From: Laribacter hongkongensis DSM 14985
GTDB lineage: Bacteria > Pseudomonadota > Gammaproteobacteria > Burkholderiales > Aquaspirillaceae
NCBI RefSeq assembly: GCF_000423285.1
Contig: NZ_AUHR01000006.1
Location: 173,089-237,088 of the forward strand
DNA length: 64,000 nt
Direction: 5' to 3'
The number at the start of each line of letters is the position of its first letter. Position 1 is the stretch's first letter. Position numbers and translations under genes: made by a program. A model generated the notes under the pieces. It was not told the DNA's origin, ran no database searches, and saw nothing but the letters and a program-made list of their open reading frames with translations. Below are positions 1-9,284 of the stretch, piece after piece.

Positions 1-561
1 GTACAGGTGATGACCGGCATCGACCGCGCCACCCGCCTGGTCGAGCAGCTGCTGACACTGGCCCGGCTCGACCACCTGGCCGCCGCCGACCGCCGGCCGG
101 CCGACCTGGTCGCCGTCGCCCGCCGGGTGATCGAGCGCAGTGCCGATGCTGCCGACAACCGCGCCATCACCCTGATCCCGCCCTCCGGTACCGCCATCTG
201 GCCACTGGCCGGCGACGAAGGCCTGCTGGACATCCTGCTGCGCAACCTGATCGACAACGCCATCCGCTATACGCCGCCCGGCGGCGAGGTGTGGGTGGAA
301 TGTGACCCCTCCAGCCTGTCGGTGTGTGACAACGGCCCCGGCGTGGCGCCGGAATGGCTGTCGCGCATGAAGGAACGCTTTGCCCGGCCGGAAGGGCAGA
401 AACAGACCGGCAGCGGTCTGGGCCTGTCGATTGCCGAGCGCATTGCCATGCTGCACGGACTGACGCTGTCGCTGGACAACCGCGAAGGCGGCGGCTTTGT
501 CGCACGGCTGTCGCGTCTGCCCAGTGCTGCCGTACCTCCCGGCCCGCGTCTGCCACGCTGA
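1..561 (+). CDS. Sensor histidine kinase, C-terminal part (runs off the left edge)
   Basis: The reading frame is open to the first base, so the N-terminal sensor, membrane segments and phosphoacceptor His box lie outside the window. What remains is the end of the dimerisation helices (a TRLVEQLLTLARLD stretch) and a full HATPase_c domain. That domain shows an N box (RNLIDNAIRYTP), a G1 box (DNGPGV) and a G2 box (GSGLGLSIAERI). The order and wording resemble QseC/TctE-type two-component kinases that act at the inner membrane. The partner regulator is probably upstream and is not visible. The gene ends at a TGA and is followed by a long gene-free stretch. Confidence 0.85.
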   Translation, partial: VQVMTGIDRATRLVEQLLTLARLDHLAAADRRPADLVAVARRVIERSADAADNRAITLIPPSGTAIWPLAGDEGLLDILLRNLIDNAIRYTPPGGEVWVECDPSSLSVCDNGPGVAPEWLSRMKERFARPEGQKQTGSGLGLSIAERIAMLHGLTLSLDNREGGGFVARLSRLPSAAVPPGPRLPR

Positions 562-1115
562 ACCTGTTGTCCGACACCGGACTGCCAGCACGGCAGCCCC
601 TCTGTCCGGCGATCTCCCGGCATCAGGCCCGGATGCCGGTGACCATGCAGCGCTGCCTGACGGACCGGTGTGGCGGGAACGCTTCGCTCCGGTGCCCGTA
701 TTGCCGGTAACACTCTCCACTACGGTGCCGGGCCGGCAACAAGTCAGGGACCGGAACCAATCCAGCCGGAACCTCCCTCCCCGCGATACCCGCAGCTCGC
801 CCGTCCGGGGGCGGCTGCGCATGTCCTTCATCCGCCCGCTGCTCTGGGCTGGGCTGCTCTGGGCTGGGCTGGGCTGGGCTGGGCTGGGCTGGGCTGGGCT
901 GGGCTGGCAAAAGCGTACGGGCAGGTACGCAGCGGTGGCAATCCGGGCAAGCCTGATATCCGCCCACGCCATGGAGGAGCCTTCCGGCCCGGAGTCCGGG
1001 TGCGGCATTCGGCCGCATTGCCGGTCAGGCCGCCGTTGCGGCAGACTGCCCCGCATCACGGACACCGGCTGACAGCCTGCCGGCTGCCGGTGTCTTGTTG
1101 ATTCCAAGGTTGTTG
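562..1115. other. Gene-free GC-rich stretch with a pentanucleotide repeat
   Basis: No convincing gene is seen between the kinase and sixA. Open frames exist on both strands but have no family resemblance and run through a GGGCT tandem repeat, which makes any frame look open. The only clear structure is that repeat, listed separately. Confidence 0.5.
846..905 (+). repeat. GGGCT pentanucleotide tandem repeat
   Basis: Two GGGCT units (846-855), one variant GCTCT unit, then nine perfect GGGCT units (861-905). Five-base units change reading frame when the copy number changes, so such tracts can act as phase-variation switches. Here no supported gene spans the tract, so its role is unknown. Confidence 0.9.
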
Positions 1116-1143
1116 GGCGGCCGCTTCCGGTGGAACGGCCGCC
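1116..1143. terminator. Hairpin between the repeat region and sixA
   Basis: GGCGGCCG (1116-1123) pairs perfectly with CGGCCGCC (1136-1143) around a 12-base loop. A T-rich stretch follows on the plus strand but not on the minus strand. It lies just past the sixA stop, so it could end sixA transcription, although the U-run is missing in that direction. Confidence 0.45.
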
Positions 1144-1158
1144 GTTTCTTGTCCGGCA

Positions 1159-1626
1159 TCAGTGTCCGGACGACTCCAGCAGTGCCGGCGTCTGCATGCC
1201 GCGCAGGATGGTCTGGACATCACCATGACGGGTGCGGTGGCCGAACCACCACAGGCCGCTTTTCTTGACTGTCCAGTATTGCGCCTCGCCGCACAGCAGC
1301 CGGCTGGCAATCTGCCCGAGCCAGGGTTGGTGCCCGACCACCACCAGGGTTTCGCCGCACTGCGGCCAGTCCAGCGCTTCCCATACCCGCTGCCACGGCT
1401 GGTCCGGATTGAGCTCCGGCAATACCAGAGCCGGGCGCTCCAGATAACGTGCGGTCTGGCGGCTGCGCCGGGCTTCGCTGGTGAATACCCGCGCGCCGGC
1501 CGGCAGGCGCGGCGCCAGCCAGGCGGCCATGTCGCGTGCCTGGTGTTCGCCCCGGCGGGTCAGCTCGCGCACCAGGTCCACCTCTCCCTCGGCAGCCTCG
1601 GCATGACGCCAGAGAATCAGGTCCAT
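1159..1626 (-). CDS. sixA: Phosphohistidine phosphatase SixA
   Basis: A 155-residue protein of the histidine phosphatase (phosphoglycerate mutase-like) superfamily. It opens with MDLILWRHAEA, where the RH motif supplies the catalytic His. A second conserved part reads VVVGHQPWL, with the second catalytic His. Length and layout match SixA, which removes phosphate from phosphohistidine in HPt-type domains. The ATG at 1626 is preferred over one 16 codons upstream because the family starts at the MxLxLxRH segment and an AAGGA lies at the right distance before it. Confidence 0.85.
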   Translation of the reverse strand: MDLILWRHAEAAEGEVDLVRELTRRGEHQARDMAAWLAPRLPAGARVFTSEARRSRQTARYLERPALVLPELNPDQPWQRVWEALDWPQCGETLVVVGHQPWLGQIASRLLCGEAQYWTVKKSGLWWFGHRTRHGDVQTILRGMQTPALLESSGH

Positions 1627-1753
1627 GCTGTCTCGTCCTTGTTTGCATTGTGATGGTTTTACCCTAGCAGCCACAGATTAACTGCCCATGTCCACGCCGC
1701 CGTACTGTTGCAATTTGCCAACCATGCCGGCGCACTTTGGCATAATGCGGGGC

Positions 1754-2260
1754 ATGAATTCCTTGCCTGACTGGCTGGCGGCCCCGCCGGCCAACCATCC
1801 GGTGCGGCCGCTGCTGGCGCATGACGGCTCGCTGACCGACCGCCTCAAGGCCAGCGGCCTGCCGTTTTCGGTCGAAGTGGCGGCCTGGTACACCGGCCCG
1901 GCGCGCGCGGACGAAGCCCGGACGCTGGCCGTCGCCGCCGGCTCCACGCTGTGGATACGCGAAGTCTGGCTCCGGCTGGCGGAGCGCCGGGTGGTGTGGG
2001 CACGCAGCGTCAGCGCCAGCGAACGCTGGCTGCCTGTCCTCGACCGTGGCGGCGTGTCGCTGGGCCTGACCCTGTTCGGCGGTGATCCGGCCATTGCCCG
2101 CAGCCCCCTGGAATTTGCCGCCGTCACGCCGTGCATGGCGCTGCACCCCGGTGCCGGTTACCCGTCCCTGTGGGCGCGCCGGGCCTGCTTCGTGCTTGAA
2201 GGTGCGCCCATGCTGGTCCATGAAGTGTTCCTGCCTGACTGTGAAATTGCCCTGCCATGA
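1754..2260 (+). CDS. ubiC: Chorismate--pyruvate lyase UbiC
   Basis: Removes pyruvate from chorismate to give 4-hydroxybenzoate, the first committed step of ubiquinone synthesis in the cytoplasm. The 168-residue product has the family layout: an N-terminal SLTDRLKA helix, the central [18 protein letters not shown] strand pair, LGLTLFG, and the closing WARRACF...LVHEVFLP region. The ATG at 1754 gives the usual length; two in-frame ATGs upstream would add residues not seen in the family. Its TGA overlaps the ATG of ubiA by four bases (ATGA), so the two are translated together. Confidence 0.92.
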   Translation: MNSLPDWLAAPPANHPVRPLLAHDGSLTDRLKASGLPFSVEVAAWYTGPARADEARTLAVAAGSTLWIREVWLRLAERRVVWARSVSASERWLPVLDRGGVSLGLTLFGGDPAIARSPLEFAAVTPCMALHPGAGYPSLWARRACFVLEGAPMLVHEVFLPDCEIALP

Positions 2261-3123
2261 ATCGCCAACGCCTGCTCGACTACTGCCAGCTCATGCGGAT
2301 CGACAAACCCATCGGCACCCTGCTGCTGCTGTGGCCCACGCTGTGGGCCCTGTGGCTGGCGGCGGATGGACTGCCGCCACTCGACATCCTGGCGATCTTC
2401 GTCGCCGGTACGTTCCTGATGCGGGCGGCGGGTTGCGTCGTCAACGACCTTGCCGACCGTGACATCGACGGCGCGGTCGAGCGCACGCGCCAGCGTCCGT
2501 TTGCCCGCGGTGCCGTCACGCCGCGCGAAGCCTTGCTGCTGGCTGCCGGGCTGGCACTGCTGGCACTGCTGATCGCCCTGCCCCTCAACCGGCTGGCGCT
2601 GCTGCTGACGCTGCCGGCGCTGTTCCTGGCGGTGACCTATCCGTTCACCAAGCGCTTTTTTCCGATTCCGCAGGCGTATCTCGGACTGGCATTCGGCTTT
2701 GGCATCCCGATGGCGTTTGCCGCCGTACAGGGCCACATCCCGCCGGAGGGCTGGTGGCTGTTCGTGGCCAACATCTTCTGGGTGCTGGCCTACGACACCT
2801 GCTACGCCATCACCGACAAGCCGGACGACCTCAAGATCGGCATCCGGACTTCGGCCATCACCTTCGGCCGCTTTGACGTGGCGGCGGTGGCGCTGTGCCA
2901 GGGGCTGTTCCTGTTGCTGATGGCGATGCTGGGACGCCACCTGCACCTCGGCTGGCCGTTTACTGCCGGCCTGGCCGTGGCGGCAGCCTTGATCGGCGTG
3001 CAACTGGCCCGCATCCGCAGCCGCGACCGGGCAGTCTGCTTTGCCGCCTTTCTCGACAACAACCGTGTCGGGCTGGCGGTCTTTGCCGGCATCGTGCTGA
3101 GCCTGCACTGGCCAGCACTGTAA
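2257..3123 (+). CDS. ubiA: 4-hydroxybenzoate polyprenyltransferase UbiA
   Basis: Integral inner-membrane prenyltransferase that attaches the polyprenyl tail to 4-hydroxybenzoate. The 288-residue sequence has many hydrophobic helices and both Asp-rich, magnesium-binding motifs. The first is [19 protein letters not shown] (about residues 68-86) and the second is [17 protein letters not shown] (about residues 179-195). It is translationally coupled to ubiC, which makes its substrate. Size and motifs are normal. Confidence 0.95.
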   Translation: MNRQRLLDYCQLMRIDKPIGTLLLLWPTLWALWLAADGLPPLDILAIFVAGTFLMRAAGCVVNDLADRDIDGAVERTRQRPFARGAVTPREALLLAAGLALLALLIALPLNRLALLLTLPALFLAVTYPFTKRFFPIPQAYLGLAFGFGIPMAFAAVQGHIPPEGWWLFVANIFWVLAYDTCYAITDKPDDLKIGIRTSAITFGRFDVAAVALCQGLFLLLMAMLGRHLHLGWPFTAGLAVAAALIGVQLARIRSRDRAVCFAAFLDNNRVGLAVFAGIVLSLHWPAL

Positions 3124-3218
3124 ATCCGCCGGCTCCGGCGTGCGCCGGGCAACGCTCCGGCCTCCCCCCGCGCACGGCCGGATACAACATCCGGCCGGAG
3201 CGCTCCGCCAACCGGCAC

Positions 3219-3256
3219 AAAAAAACAACGCCGCTTCAGCAGGAAGCGGCGTTGTT
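3219..3256 (-). terminator. Rho-independent terminator of the Nudix gene
   Basis: A 13-bp perfect stem (3224-3236 with 3244-3256) and a 7-base loop. On the minus strand it is followed by a run of Ts (the A tract at 3219-3225). It lies 35 bases past the stop of the minus-strand Nudix gene and between convergent genes. Confidence 0.88.
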
Positions 3257-3290
3257 GCACCGGGCAGCCGCCTCGGGCGGCCCAGGAGCG

Positions 3291-4148
3291 CTATACGGTG
3301 AATCCGGCCAGATGCGGGGGATGCAGCAGGCGCAGGACGTCCGGGCTGTCAGCGCCCAGCCCTTCATGCCGGGCCAGACAGTCGGCCGCCACCAGGGCAG
3401 CATCGGCCATGAAGCGTCCGTCCAGCAGGGCGGCCAGGACTTCTTCCGGCGTCATCAGCACGAATTCGCTGACTTCACCGTCGGTATTGTGCGGCACCAG
3501 TCCGGCAGGCAGCCACAGGTCGTGCGGATACAGCCATTCACGGTGCAGACCGCGCCGCACGTGGCGACAGGCAAAGACCGGCGCCAGGGCCGACAGCGGG
3601 CTGAGCCAGACCGGTGCCAGGCCGGCTTCTTCCTGGCCTTCGCGCAGCAGGGCGGCCTTGAGGGTTTCGCCAGCCGCCACACCGCCACCGGTCAGGTTGT
3701 CGAGCTTGTCCGGCTCCACCGACTTGAGCGGGCTGCGCCGTGCCACCCACATGCACCAGCTGCCGTCGGCATTGCGGACCAGACCGTTGATGTGCACGGC
3801 ACGGCTTTGCAGGCCGAAAGCGCGAAAGGCGGCACGCTCCAGCTCGAAACAGGGACGGCCGTCCAGGTCGTGGGCGGTGAAGTTTTCGTCGCGCCAGCCG
3901 GTCAGCACGCCGCTGTCGCGCCACTGGCGCGCCACGCGCATGAGGACAGCGCTGATGTCGTTGTATCCCTGGAAGGCCTCGCCAAGGGCCACTCCGTCAG
4001 CCACGGCATGAAAATACGGCAGGGCCAGCACCCGCTCGCGCCAGACCGGCGTCAGCGCCCCCAAGGGTTCGCCGCGGATGGACAGCGGTGTCAGCTCGGA
4101 CATCCGGCAATCCGTCAGCGTGTGCAGAAAGTCGATCAACCCAGCCAT
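3291..4148 (-). CDS. DUF4743/Nudix hydrolase family protein
   Basis: A 285-residue protein with an N-terminal DUF4743-like half and a C-terminal Nudix domain. The Nudix box GGVAAGETLKAALLREGQEE (about residues 153-172) fits G-x5-E-x7-REUxEExGU. The NAxGxxWxxRRS...KxDNLxGGG surroundings resemble the thiamine-pyrophosphokinase-associated Nudix proteins of plants and yeast. It probably hydrolyses a nucleoside diphosphate derivative, but the substrate cannot be read from the sequence. It is monocistronic with its own terminator. Confidence 0.8.
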   Translation of the reverse strand: MAGLIDFLHTLTDCRMSELTPLSIRGEPLGALTPVWRERVLALPYFHAVADGVALGEAFQGYNDISAVLMRVARQWRDSGVLTGWRDENFTAHDLDGRPCFELERAAFRAFGLQSRAVHINGLVRNADGSWCMWVARRSPLKSVEPDKLDNLTGGGVAAGETLKAALLREGQEEAGLAPVWLSPLSALAPVFACRHVRRGLHREWLYPHDLWLPAGLVPHNTDGEVSEFVLMTPEEVLAALLDGRFMADAALVAADCLARHEGLGADSPDVLRLLHPPHLAGFTV

Positions 4149-4339
4149 GGCGCTCCCGATTCCATTTGCCTTTTTTCAGGACAAAGGCAAGACCTTAACC
4201 GATTTCACTGGCCGGGTGAAAGCGCACCGTGCAACCGGAACGATGGCCGCCTTTCATGCATTTGGCTTGACGCTGCCGGCCGGACAGGTGCCCAATCAAG
4301 ACTAGCTTACGGTCTTGTGACGCAATACGGAGAAGCGGC
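4149..4339. promoter_or_regulatory. Divergent intergenic region, Nudix gene / pap
   Basis: 191 bases separate two divergent genes, so promoters for both must lie here or close by. A CGGAGA ribosome-binding site sits at about 4329-4334 before pap. No clear sigma-70 pair could be fixed by eye. Confidence 0.4.
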
Positions 4340-5899
4340 ATGTTCGAATCGGCAGAACTGGGACACCACCTCGACAAGGATCGGTATGACGAAATCGAGC
4401 CCGGCCTGCGGGCAGCACTGCTGGACGTGCAGTACGAACTGAAGGAACGCGCCGACACGCCGGTCATCGTGCTGATCAACGGCATGGACGGCGCCGGGCG
4501 CAGCGAAACGCTGTCGCTGCTCAATACCTGGCTGGATCCGCGCATCGTCGAAGTCAGTGCCCAGACCCACGTTTACACCGACCTCGTCGACGAGGCGACC
4601 GAGCGCCCGTGGATGTGGCGCTACTGGAATGCCCTGCCGGCCCGCGGGCGCATCGGCGTGTTCATCGGCACCTGGTATTCGGACATCCTGTTCGGCCACG
4701 TCTATGGCACCCTCAGCGAAACCCAGGTCCGGCTGGCCCTCGACGAAGTGCTGATGTTTGAAAAGCAGCTGGTGGCCGAAGGCGCCGTGCTGGTCAAGTT
4801 CTGGATGCACCTGTCGAAAAACGGCCAGAAAAAACGCCTGAAGGCACTGGAGAAAGATCCGGCCACCCACTGGCGCGTCAGTGCCCGCGACTGGCAGCAC
4901 CACAAGGATTACGACCGCATCCGCGACCAGGCCGAACGCATCCTGCGCCTGACCGGCACCGCCGAAGCACCGTGGGTAGTCGTGGACGGCACCGACGGCA
5001 ATTTCCGCGACATCACCGTGGCCCAGACCCTGCTCAACACTATCCGCAGCCGGCTGGATTCGCCGCTGACACCGCCCAACGATGCGCCGCCGCTGTTGCC
5101 GCCGATCGACAACCTGATGCTGCTCGACACGCTGCAACTCGACCAGCCGCTGGAAAAATCCGCCTACAAGGACCAGCTGGCTGAACTGCAATCGCGGCTG
5201 GCCAAGCTGATCCGCAGCCCGGCCTTCGCCGCCCACTCGCTGGTGGCGGTGTTTGAAGGCAATGACGCAGCGGGCAAGGGCGGCGCCATCCGCCGCATCA
5301 CTTCGGTGCTCGACCCGCGCCGCTACCGCGTGGTGGCCGTGGCCGCCCCGACCGAAGAAGAGCGGGCCAAGCCGTGGCTGTGGCGCTTCTGGCGTCACAT
5401 ACCGCGTCGCAGCAACATCACGGTGTTCGACCGCAGCTGGTACGGTCGCGTGCTGGTCGAACGCGTCGAAGGGTTCTGCCGCGAGCCGGACTGGATGCGC
5501 GCCTACGGCGAAATCAACGACTTTGAAATGCAGCTCTACTACAGCGGCGCCATCGTGGTGAAATTCTGGCTGGCGATCTCGCCCGACGAACAGCTCAAGC
5601 GTTTCAAGGCGCGCGAGGACACCGGCTTCAAGCGCTACAAGATCACTGACGAGGACTGGCGCAACCGCGAGCGCTGGAACGACTACCGGGTGGCCGTCTG
5701 CGACATGATCGACCGCACCAGCACGCAGAACGCGCCCTGGACGCTGGTCGAAGCCAACAACAAGTACTACGCCCGCGTCAAAGTGCTGCAAACCGTCTGC
5801 GAAGCCATCGAAACCCGCCTCGACAACAGCAAGAAACTCGTCGGCAAGGGCGACTATCCGGAGCTGGGCTCCGTCTGGGGCAAGCGCAACAACGGCTAG
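4340..5899 (+). CDS. pap: Polyphosphate:AMP phosphotransferase (two-domain PPK2)
   Basis: A 519-residue protein made of two tandem PPK2-type P-loop kinase domains, the layout of class II PPK2 enzymes that make ADP from AMP and polyphosphate. The C-terminal domain (about 265-490) carries an intact Walker A, GNDAAGKGG, and a Walker B/lid region, VFDRSWYGRVLVERVEGF. The N-terminal domain (about 20-235) has a weaker P-loop, GMDGAGRSE, and VFIGTWYSDIL where the other copy has FDRSWYG. The N-terminal half is therefore probably the non-catalytic copy, as known for Pap. It is likely cytoplasmic and monocistronic. Confidence 0.93.
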   Translation: MFESAELGHHLDKDRYDEIEPGLRAALLDVQYELKERADTPVIVLINGMDGAGRSETLSLLNTWLDPRIVEVSAQTHVYTDLVDEATERPWMWRYWNALPARGRIGVFIGTWYSDILFGHVYGTLSETQVRLALDEVLMFEKQLVAEGAVLVKFWMHLSKNGQKKRLKALEKDPATHWRVSARDWQHHKDYDRIRDQAERILRLTGTAEAPWVVVDGTDGNFRDITVAQTLLNTIRSRLDSPLTPPNDAPPLLPPIDNLMLLDTLQLDQPLEKSAYKDQLAELQSRLAKLIRSPAFAAHSLVAVFEGNDAAGKGGAIRRITSVLDPRRYRVVAVAAPTEEERAKPWLWRFWRHIPRRSNITVFDRSWYGRVLVERVEGFCREPDWMRAYGEINDFEMQLYYSGAIVVKFWLAISPDEQLKRFKAREDTGFKRYKITDEDWRNRERWNDYRVAVCDMIDRTSTQNAPWTLVEANNKYYARVKVLQTVCEAIETRLDNSKKLVGKGDYPELGSVWGKRNNG

Positions 5900-6049
5900 C
5901 AGCCTGCGCCAGGCGGCATGGCGTGGCGTGCACGTCCATGAAACCTGGCCGGACACAGGCCATTGCTCCGGGCAGGCCGCCGGGGTAACCGGCCCCGGCC
6001 ACACAGCAGACGACCGGCCCCGTCATTCCGGAGCCGGTTGTTGCCGGTT

Positions 6050-6217
6050 TTACCCCTGACGCATGCCGCGGCCGATGAACAGCAGGATCAGGGTCGCCAC
6101 CGGCCCCAGCAGGAGCGACACCAGAAACCACACCCAGCCCGGCCGGTCCTTGCACTGCGCCAGATTGGCGTTGATCAGCGCCAGCGTGCCCCAACCCGCT
6201 ACATACGACGAATCCAT
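6050..6217 (-). CDS. Small membrane protein, function unknown (55 aa)
   Basis: Begins MDSSYVAGWGTLALINANLAQ and ends in a single strong hydrophobic helix, WFLVSLLLGPVATLILLFIG, followed by a basic tail (RGMRQG). The ATG at 6217 has a strong AGGGGAGG ribosome-binding site, while the longer frame upstream has none. The CKDRPGWVWF segment before the helix suggests a cytoplasmic turn. It lies between pap and rep, facing away from pap. No family is recognised. Confidence 0.65.
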   Translation of the reverse strand: MDSSYVAGWGTLALINANLAQCKDRPGWVWFLVSLLLGPVATLILLFIGRGMRQG

Positions 6218-6296
6218 ACCGCCTCCCCTGTCCGGTGACCTGATGGCTTCACTGTAGATCGCCACGGTCGCCAGCGGCTTTGCGGCCGGTCAAACG

Positions 6297-8321
6297 TCAG
6301 GATTCGTCCGCCGGCGGCGTCTGGCGCTTGGCTGCCAGCATGCTTTTCAGTCCCGCCAGCCGCGCCTTGCCCTCTTCGCGCGTCATCTGCGGTGCCTGGC
6401 CGGGTTTGCCGTGATGGCGGACATCGTCTTCGCCGATCTCGGCAATGAAGCGCGACGGATCGGCAAACACCCACTCGCCGGCGCGCTTGCGCTTGACGCA
6501 GTGGCTGATGGTCAGCGAGCGCTGTGCGCGGGTAATGCCGACGTACATCAGCCGGCGTTCTTCCTCGACCATGCCGGTGTCGATCGACTCCTGGTGCGGC
6601 AGGATGCCTTCTTCGCAGCCGATCAGGAACACATGCGGATACTCCAGCCCCTTGGAGGCATGCAGGGTCGACAGCCGCACCACGTCAGGCTCTTCCTCGC
6701 CCTCGCGCCCCTCCAGCAGGGTGATGAGCGCAATGGTCTGCGCCAGCTCGATCAGGTTCTTGCCGTCGGCTTCCGCTTTGCGGGTGATCCACGCCACCAG
6801 GTCCTGCACGTTTTTCCACTTGGTTTCGGCCGGACGCGGCTCCTCGCTGTCGTAGAGCCAGTGTTCATACTGGATGGCAGCCAGCATTTCCTGCAACAGC
6901 GCCCCGGCCGGCTCGCGCACGGCCCGCCACGCCATGCGCTCCACGAAGCCGGCAAACTCGGCCAGCCCTTCGCGCTGCGCTGCCGGCACCCGTTCGGCAA
7001 AGCCGACTTCGCGGCAGGCGGCAAACAGCGACACGTGCCGTTCGCCGGCATGGCTGCCCAGCCGCTCCAGCGTCACGTTGCCAATGCCGCGCTTCGGGGT
7101 GGTCACGGCCCGGATGAAGGCCGGGTCGTCGTCCGGATTGACCAGCAGGCGCAGGTAGGCCAGCACGTCCTTGATTTCGGCCCGGTCGAAAAACGACTGT
7201 CCGCCGGAAATGGCGTAGGGAATCTTGTGCTCGCGCAGCGCTTCTTCGATCAGGCGCGCCTGGTGGTTGCCGCGATACAGCACGGCGTAGTCGGCAAACC
7301 GGGTCCGGTTTTCAAACTTGTGGGCCAGCAGGCGGGTAGCCACCATGCCGGCTTCGCTGGCGTCATCCTTGCACTGCACCACATGGATCGGCTCGCCAAG
7401 GCCGAATTCGCTCCACAACTGCTTTTCAAACAGCTTGGGATTGTTGGCGATCACGCTGTTGGCGGCGCGCAGGATGCGGGCGGTGGAACGGTAGTTCTGC
7501 TCCAGCTTGATGACGTGCAGGCGCGGAAAATCCTGGCGCAGCTGGGCGAGGTTTTCGACGTTGGCACCGCGCCAGGCGTAGATCGACTGGTCGTCGTCAC
7601 CGACGGCGGTGAACATGCCGCGCACGCCGGACAACAGCTTGACCAGCTCGTACTGGCAGGTGTTGGTGTCCTGGTATTCGTCGATCAGCAGGTAGCGCAG
7701 CTTGCCCTGCCAGCGCGCCAGCGCCTCGGCATCCCGGCGGAACAGCATGACCGGCAGGCGGATCAGGTCGTCAAAGTCCATCGCCTGATAGGCCAGCAGC
7801 GTGTCCTGGTAGCTCAGGTACACACGGGCACAGGCCTGCTCGAAATCGTTCCGGCTGTCGGTCAGGGCCGACTCGGGAGCCACGAGGTCGTTTTTCCAGC
7901 GCGAAATCTGCCCCTGTACCCGCCGGATTTCGTCCTTGCTGGTGGTGTGCAGGATGTCGGCGATGATCTTGGTGGCGTCGGCGCTGTCGAGGATGGAAAA
8001 GCGCGGCTTGTAGCCGACGTGCTGCGCTTCCTGGCGCAGCATCATCAGGCCCAGCGAGTGAAAGGTGCTGACGGTCAGCCCGCGCAGTTCGTCGGCCGAC
8101 AGGAGCTTGCCCACCCGTTCCAGCATCTCGCGCGCGGCCTTGTTGGTGAAGGTGATGGCGGCGATGTTACGGGCGCTGAAACCACCTTCACGGATCAGGT
8201 AGGCGATCTTCTGCGTGATGACCCGCGTCTTGCCGCTGCCGGCCCCGGCCAGCACCAGCAGCGGGCCGTCGAGGTAGCGGATTGCCGCACGCTGCGGCGG
8301 ATTGAGTTGGGCAAGCGACAT
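6297..8321 (-). CDS. rep: ATP-dependent DNA helicase Rep (UvrD/Rep superfamily 1)
   Basis: A 674-residue 3'-5' helicase, matching E. coli Rep in length. Motifs in order: AGAGSGKT (Walker A, residues 25-32), ITFTNKAAREM (Ia), LLIDEYQDTN (II), VGDDDQSIYAWRGA (III), EQNYRST (IV), LSTLHASKGLE (V) and VGITRAQRSL (VI). Rep unwinds DNA and strips proteins ahead of the replication fork. The ATG at 8321 gives MSLAQLNPPQ, the normal Rep start; the longer frame adds 37 unrelated residues. It is divergent from apaH. Confidence 0.95.
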   Translation of the reverse strand: MSLAQLNPPQRAAIRYLDGPLLVLAGAGSGKTRVITQKIAYLIREGGFSARNIAAITFTNKAAREMLERVGKLLSADELRGLTVSTFHSLGLMMLRQEAQHVGYKPRFSILDSADATKIIADILHTTSKDEIRRVQGQISRWKNDLVAPESALTDSRNDFEQACARVYLSYQDTLLAYQAMDFDDLIRLPVMLFRRDAEALARWQGKLRYLLIDEYQDTNTCQYELVKLLSGVRGMFTAVGDDDQSIYAWRGANVENLAQLRQDFPRLHVIKLEQNYRSTARILRAANSVIANNPKLFEKQLWSEFGLGEPIHVVQCKDDASEAGMVATRLLAHKFENRTRFADYAVLYRGNHQARLIEEALREHKIPYAISGGQSFFDRAEIKDVLAYLRLLVNPDDDPAFIRAVTTPKRGIGNVTLERLGSHAGERHVSLFAACREVGFAERVPAAQREGLAEFAGFVERMAWRAVREPAGALLQEMLAAIQYEHWLYDSEEPRPAETKWKNVQDLVAWITRKAEADGKNLIELAQTIALITLLEGREGEEEPDVVRLSTLHASKGLEYPHVFLIGCEEGILPHQESIDTGMVEEERRLMYVGITRAQRSLTISHCVKRKRAGEWVFADPSRFIAEIGEDDVRHHGKPGQAPQMTREEGKARLAGLKSMLAAKRQTPPADES

Positions 8322-8447
8322 GGCTGGGCTTTCAACGCAAGGGCACGGAACAAAGGCCGCCGATTGTAACGCCGGCCCGCCACGCCAGCAGGCCGGAGCG
8401 GTACACGGTACACTCGCAGCATCTTTTTTCATCCGTGCACGTGCATC

Positions 8448-9284
8448 ATGGCTACTTACGCCATCGGCGACATCCAGGGGTGTTTCACCCAGTTCCAGCA
8501 GCTTTTGCAGCGCATCGGCTTTTCCCCGTCACGCGACCGTCTGTGGCTGACCGGCGACCTGGTCAACCGTGGCCCGGATTCGCTGGCCATGCTGCGCTGG
8601 GCGTTCGAACACCAGGACTCGCTGACGCTGACGCTGGGCAACCACGACCTGCACCTGCTGGCAGTCAGCCAGGGCTACGGACGCCTCAAGCCGGGCGACA
8701 CGCTGGCGCCGATCCTCGAAGCCACAGACGGCAAGGTGCTGCTCGACTGGCTGCGCCTGCAACCCCTGATGGTGCTCGACGAAGGCTACGCCATGGTGCA
8801 TGCCGGGCTGCTGCCGGCCTGGACCCTGGACCAGGCGCTGGACCTCGCCACCGAGGTGGAGGACTGGCTGGGCGGCCCGCACTGGCGCGAGTTTTTTGCC
8901 CGGATGTACGGCAACAAGCCGGCCCGCTGGGACGACAGCCTCACCGGCATCGACCGCCTGCGCATGATCGTCAACGCCATGACCCGGCTGCGGCTGATCA
9001 ACCGTCAGGGCGACATGGACTTTGCTTTCAAGGGCGAACTGGCCGATGCCCCGCCCGATCTGCTGGCGTGGTTCGACGCGCCGCACGCGCGCTGGCAGGA
9101 AGCCGGCATCCCGCTGGTATTCGGACACTGGTCGGCGCTCGGCCTGCATGTCGACGGCCGGGCCATCGGCCTGGATACCGGCTGCCTGTGGGGCGGCCAG
9201 CTGACCGCACTCAGGCTGTCTGATCGGCAGCTATTCCAGCAGGCATGTCCAGTGACTCGTCCGATTCAGCCGCCGGCAGCTTGA
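8448..9284 (+). CDS. apaH: Symmetrical diadenosine tetraphosphatase ApaH
   Basis: Cleaves Ap4A into two ADP and can remove Np4 caps from RNA. The 278-residue metallophosphatase has all core motifs: GDIQG (residues 7-11), GDLVNRGPDS, GNHD and MVHAGLLPAW. The start MATYAIGDIQG is typical. Its last 74 bases overlap the end of plsC on the opposite strand, so the two genes converge and share coding sequence. Confidence 0.95.
   Translation: MATYAIGDIQGCFTQFQQLLQRIGFSPSRDRLWLTGDLVNRGPDSLAMLRWAFEHQDSLTLTLGNHDLHLLAVSQGYGRLKPGDTLAPILEATDGKVLLDWLRLQPLMVLDEGYAMVHAGLLPAWTLDQALDLATEVEDWLGGPHWREFFARMYGNKPARWDDSLTGIDRLRMIVNAMTRLRLINRQGDMDFAFKGELADAPPDLLAWFDAPHARWQEAGIPLVFGHWSALGLHVDGRAIGLDTGCLWGGQLTALRLSDRQLFQQACPVTRPIQPPAA

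Noticed and set aside
846..905. Possible CRISPR or other spaced repeat array at the tandem repeats (also 16681-16740)
   Set aside because: The units are 5 and 7 bases long and directly adjacent, with no spacers; they are simple sequence repeats.
4307..6004. A long 565-codon open frame on the minus strand opposite pap
   Set aside because: It is the mirror of a high-GC gene's third-position bias. The plus-strand frame has clear PPK2 motifs and the minus frame has none.
6411..8369. A 652-codon open frame on the plus strand opposite rep
   Set aside because: Rep helicase motifs are complete on the minus strand; the opposing frame reads as low-complexity His/Gln/Val-rich sequence.
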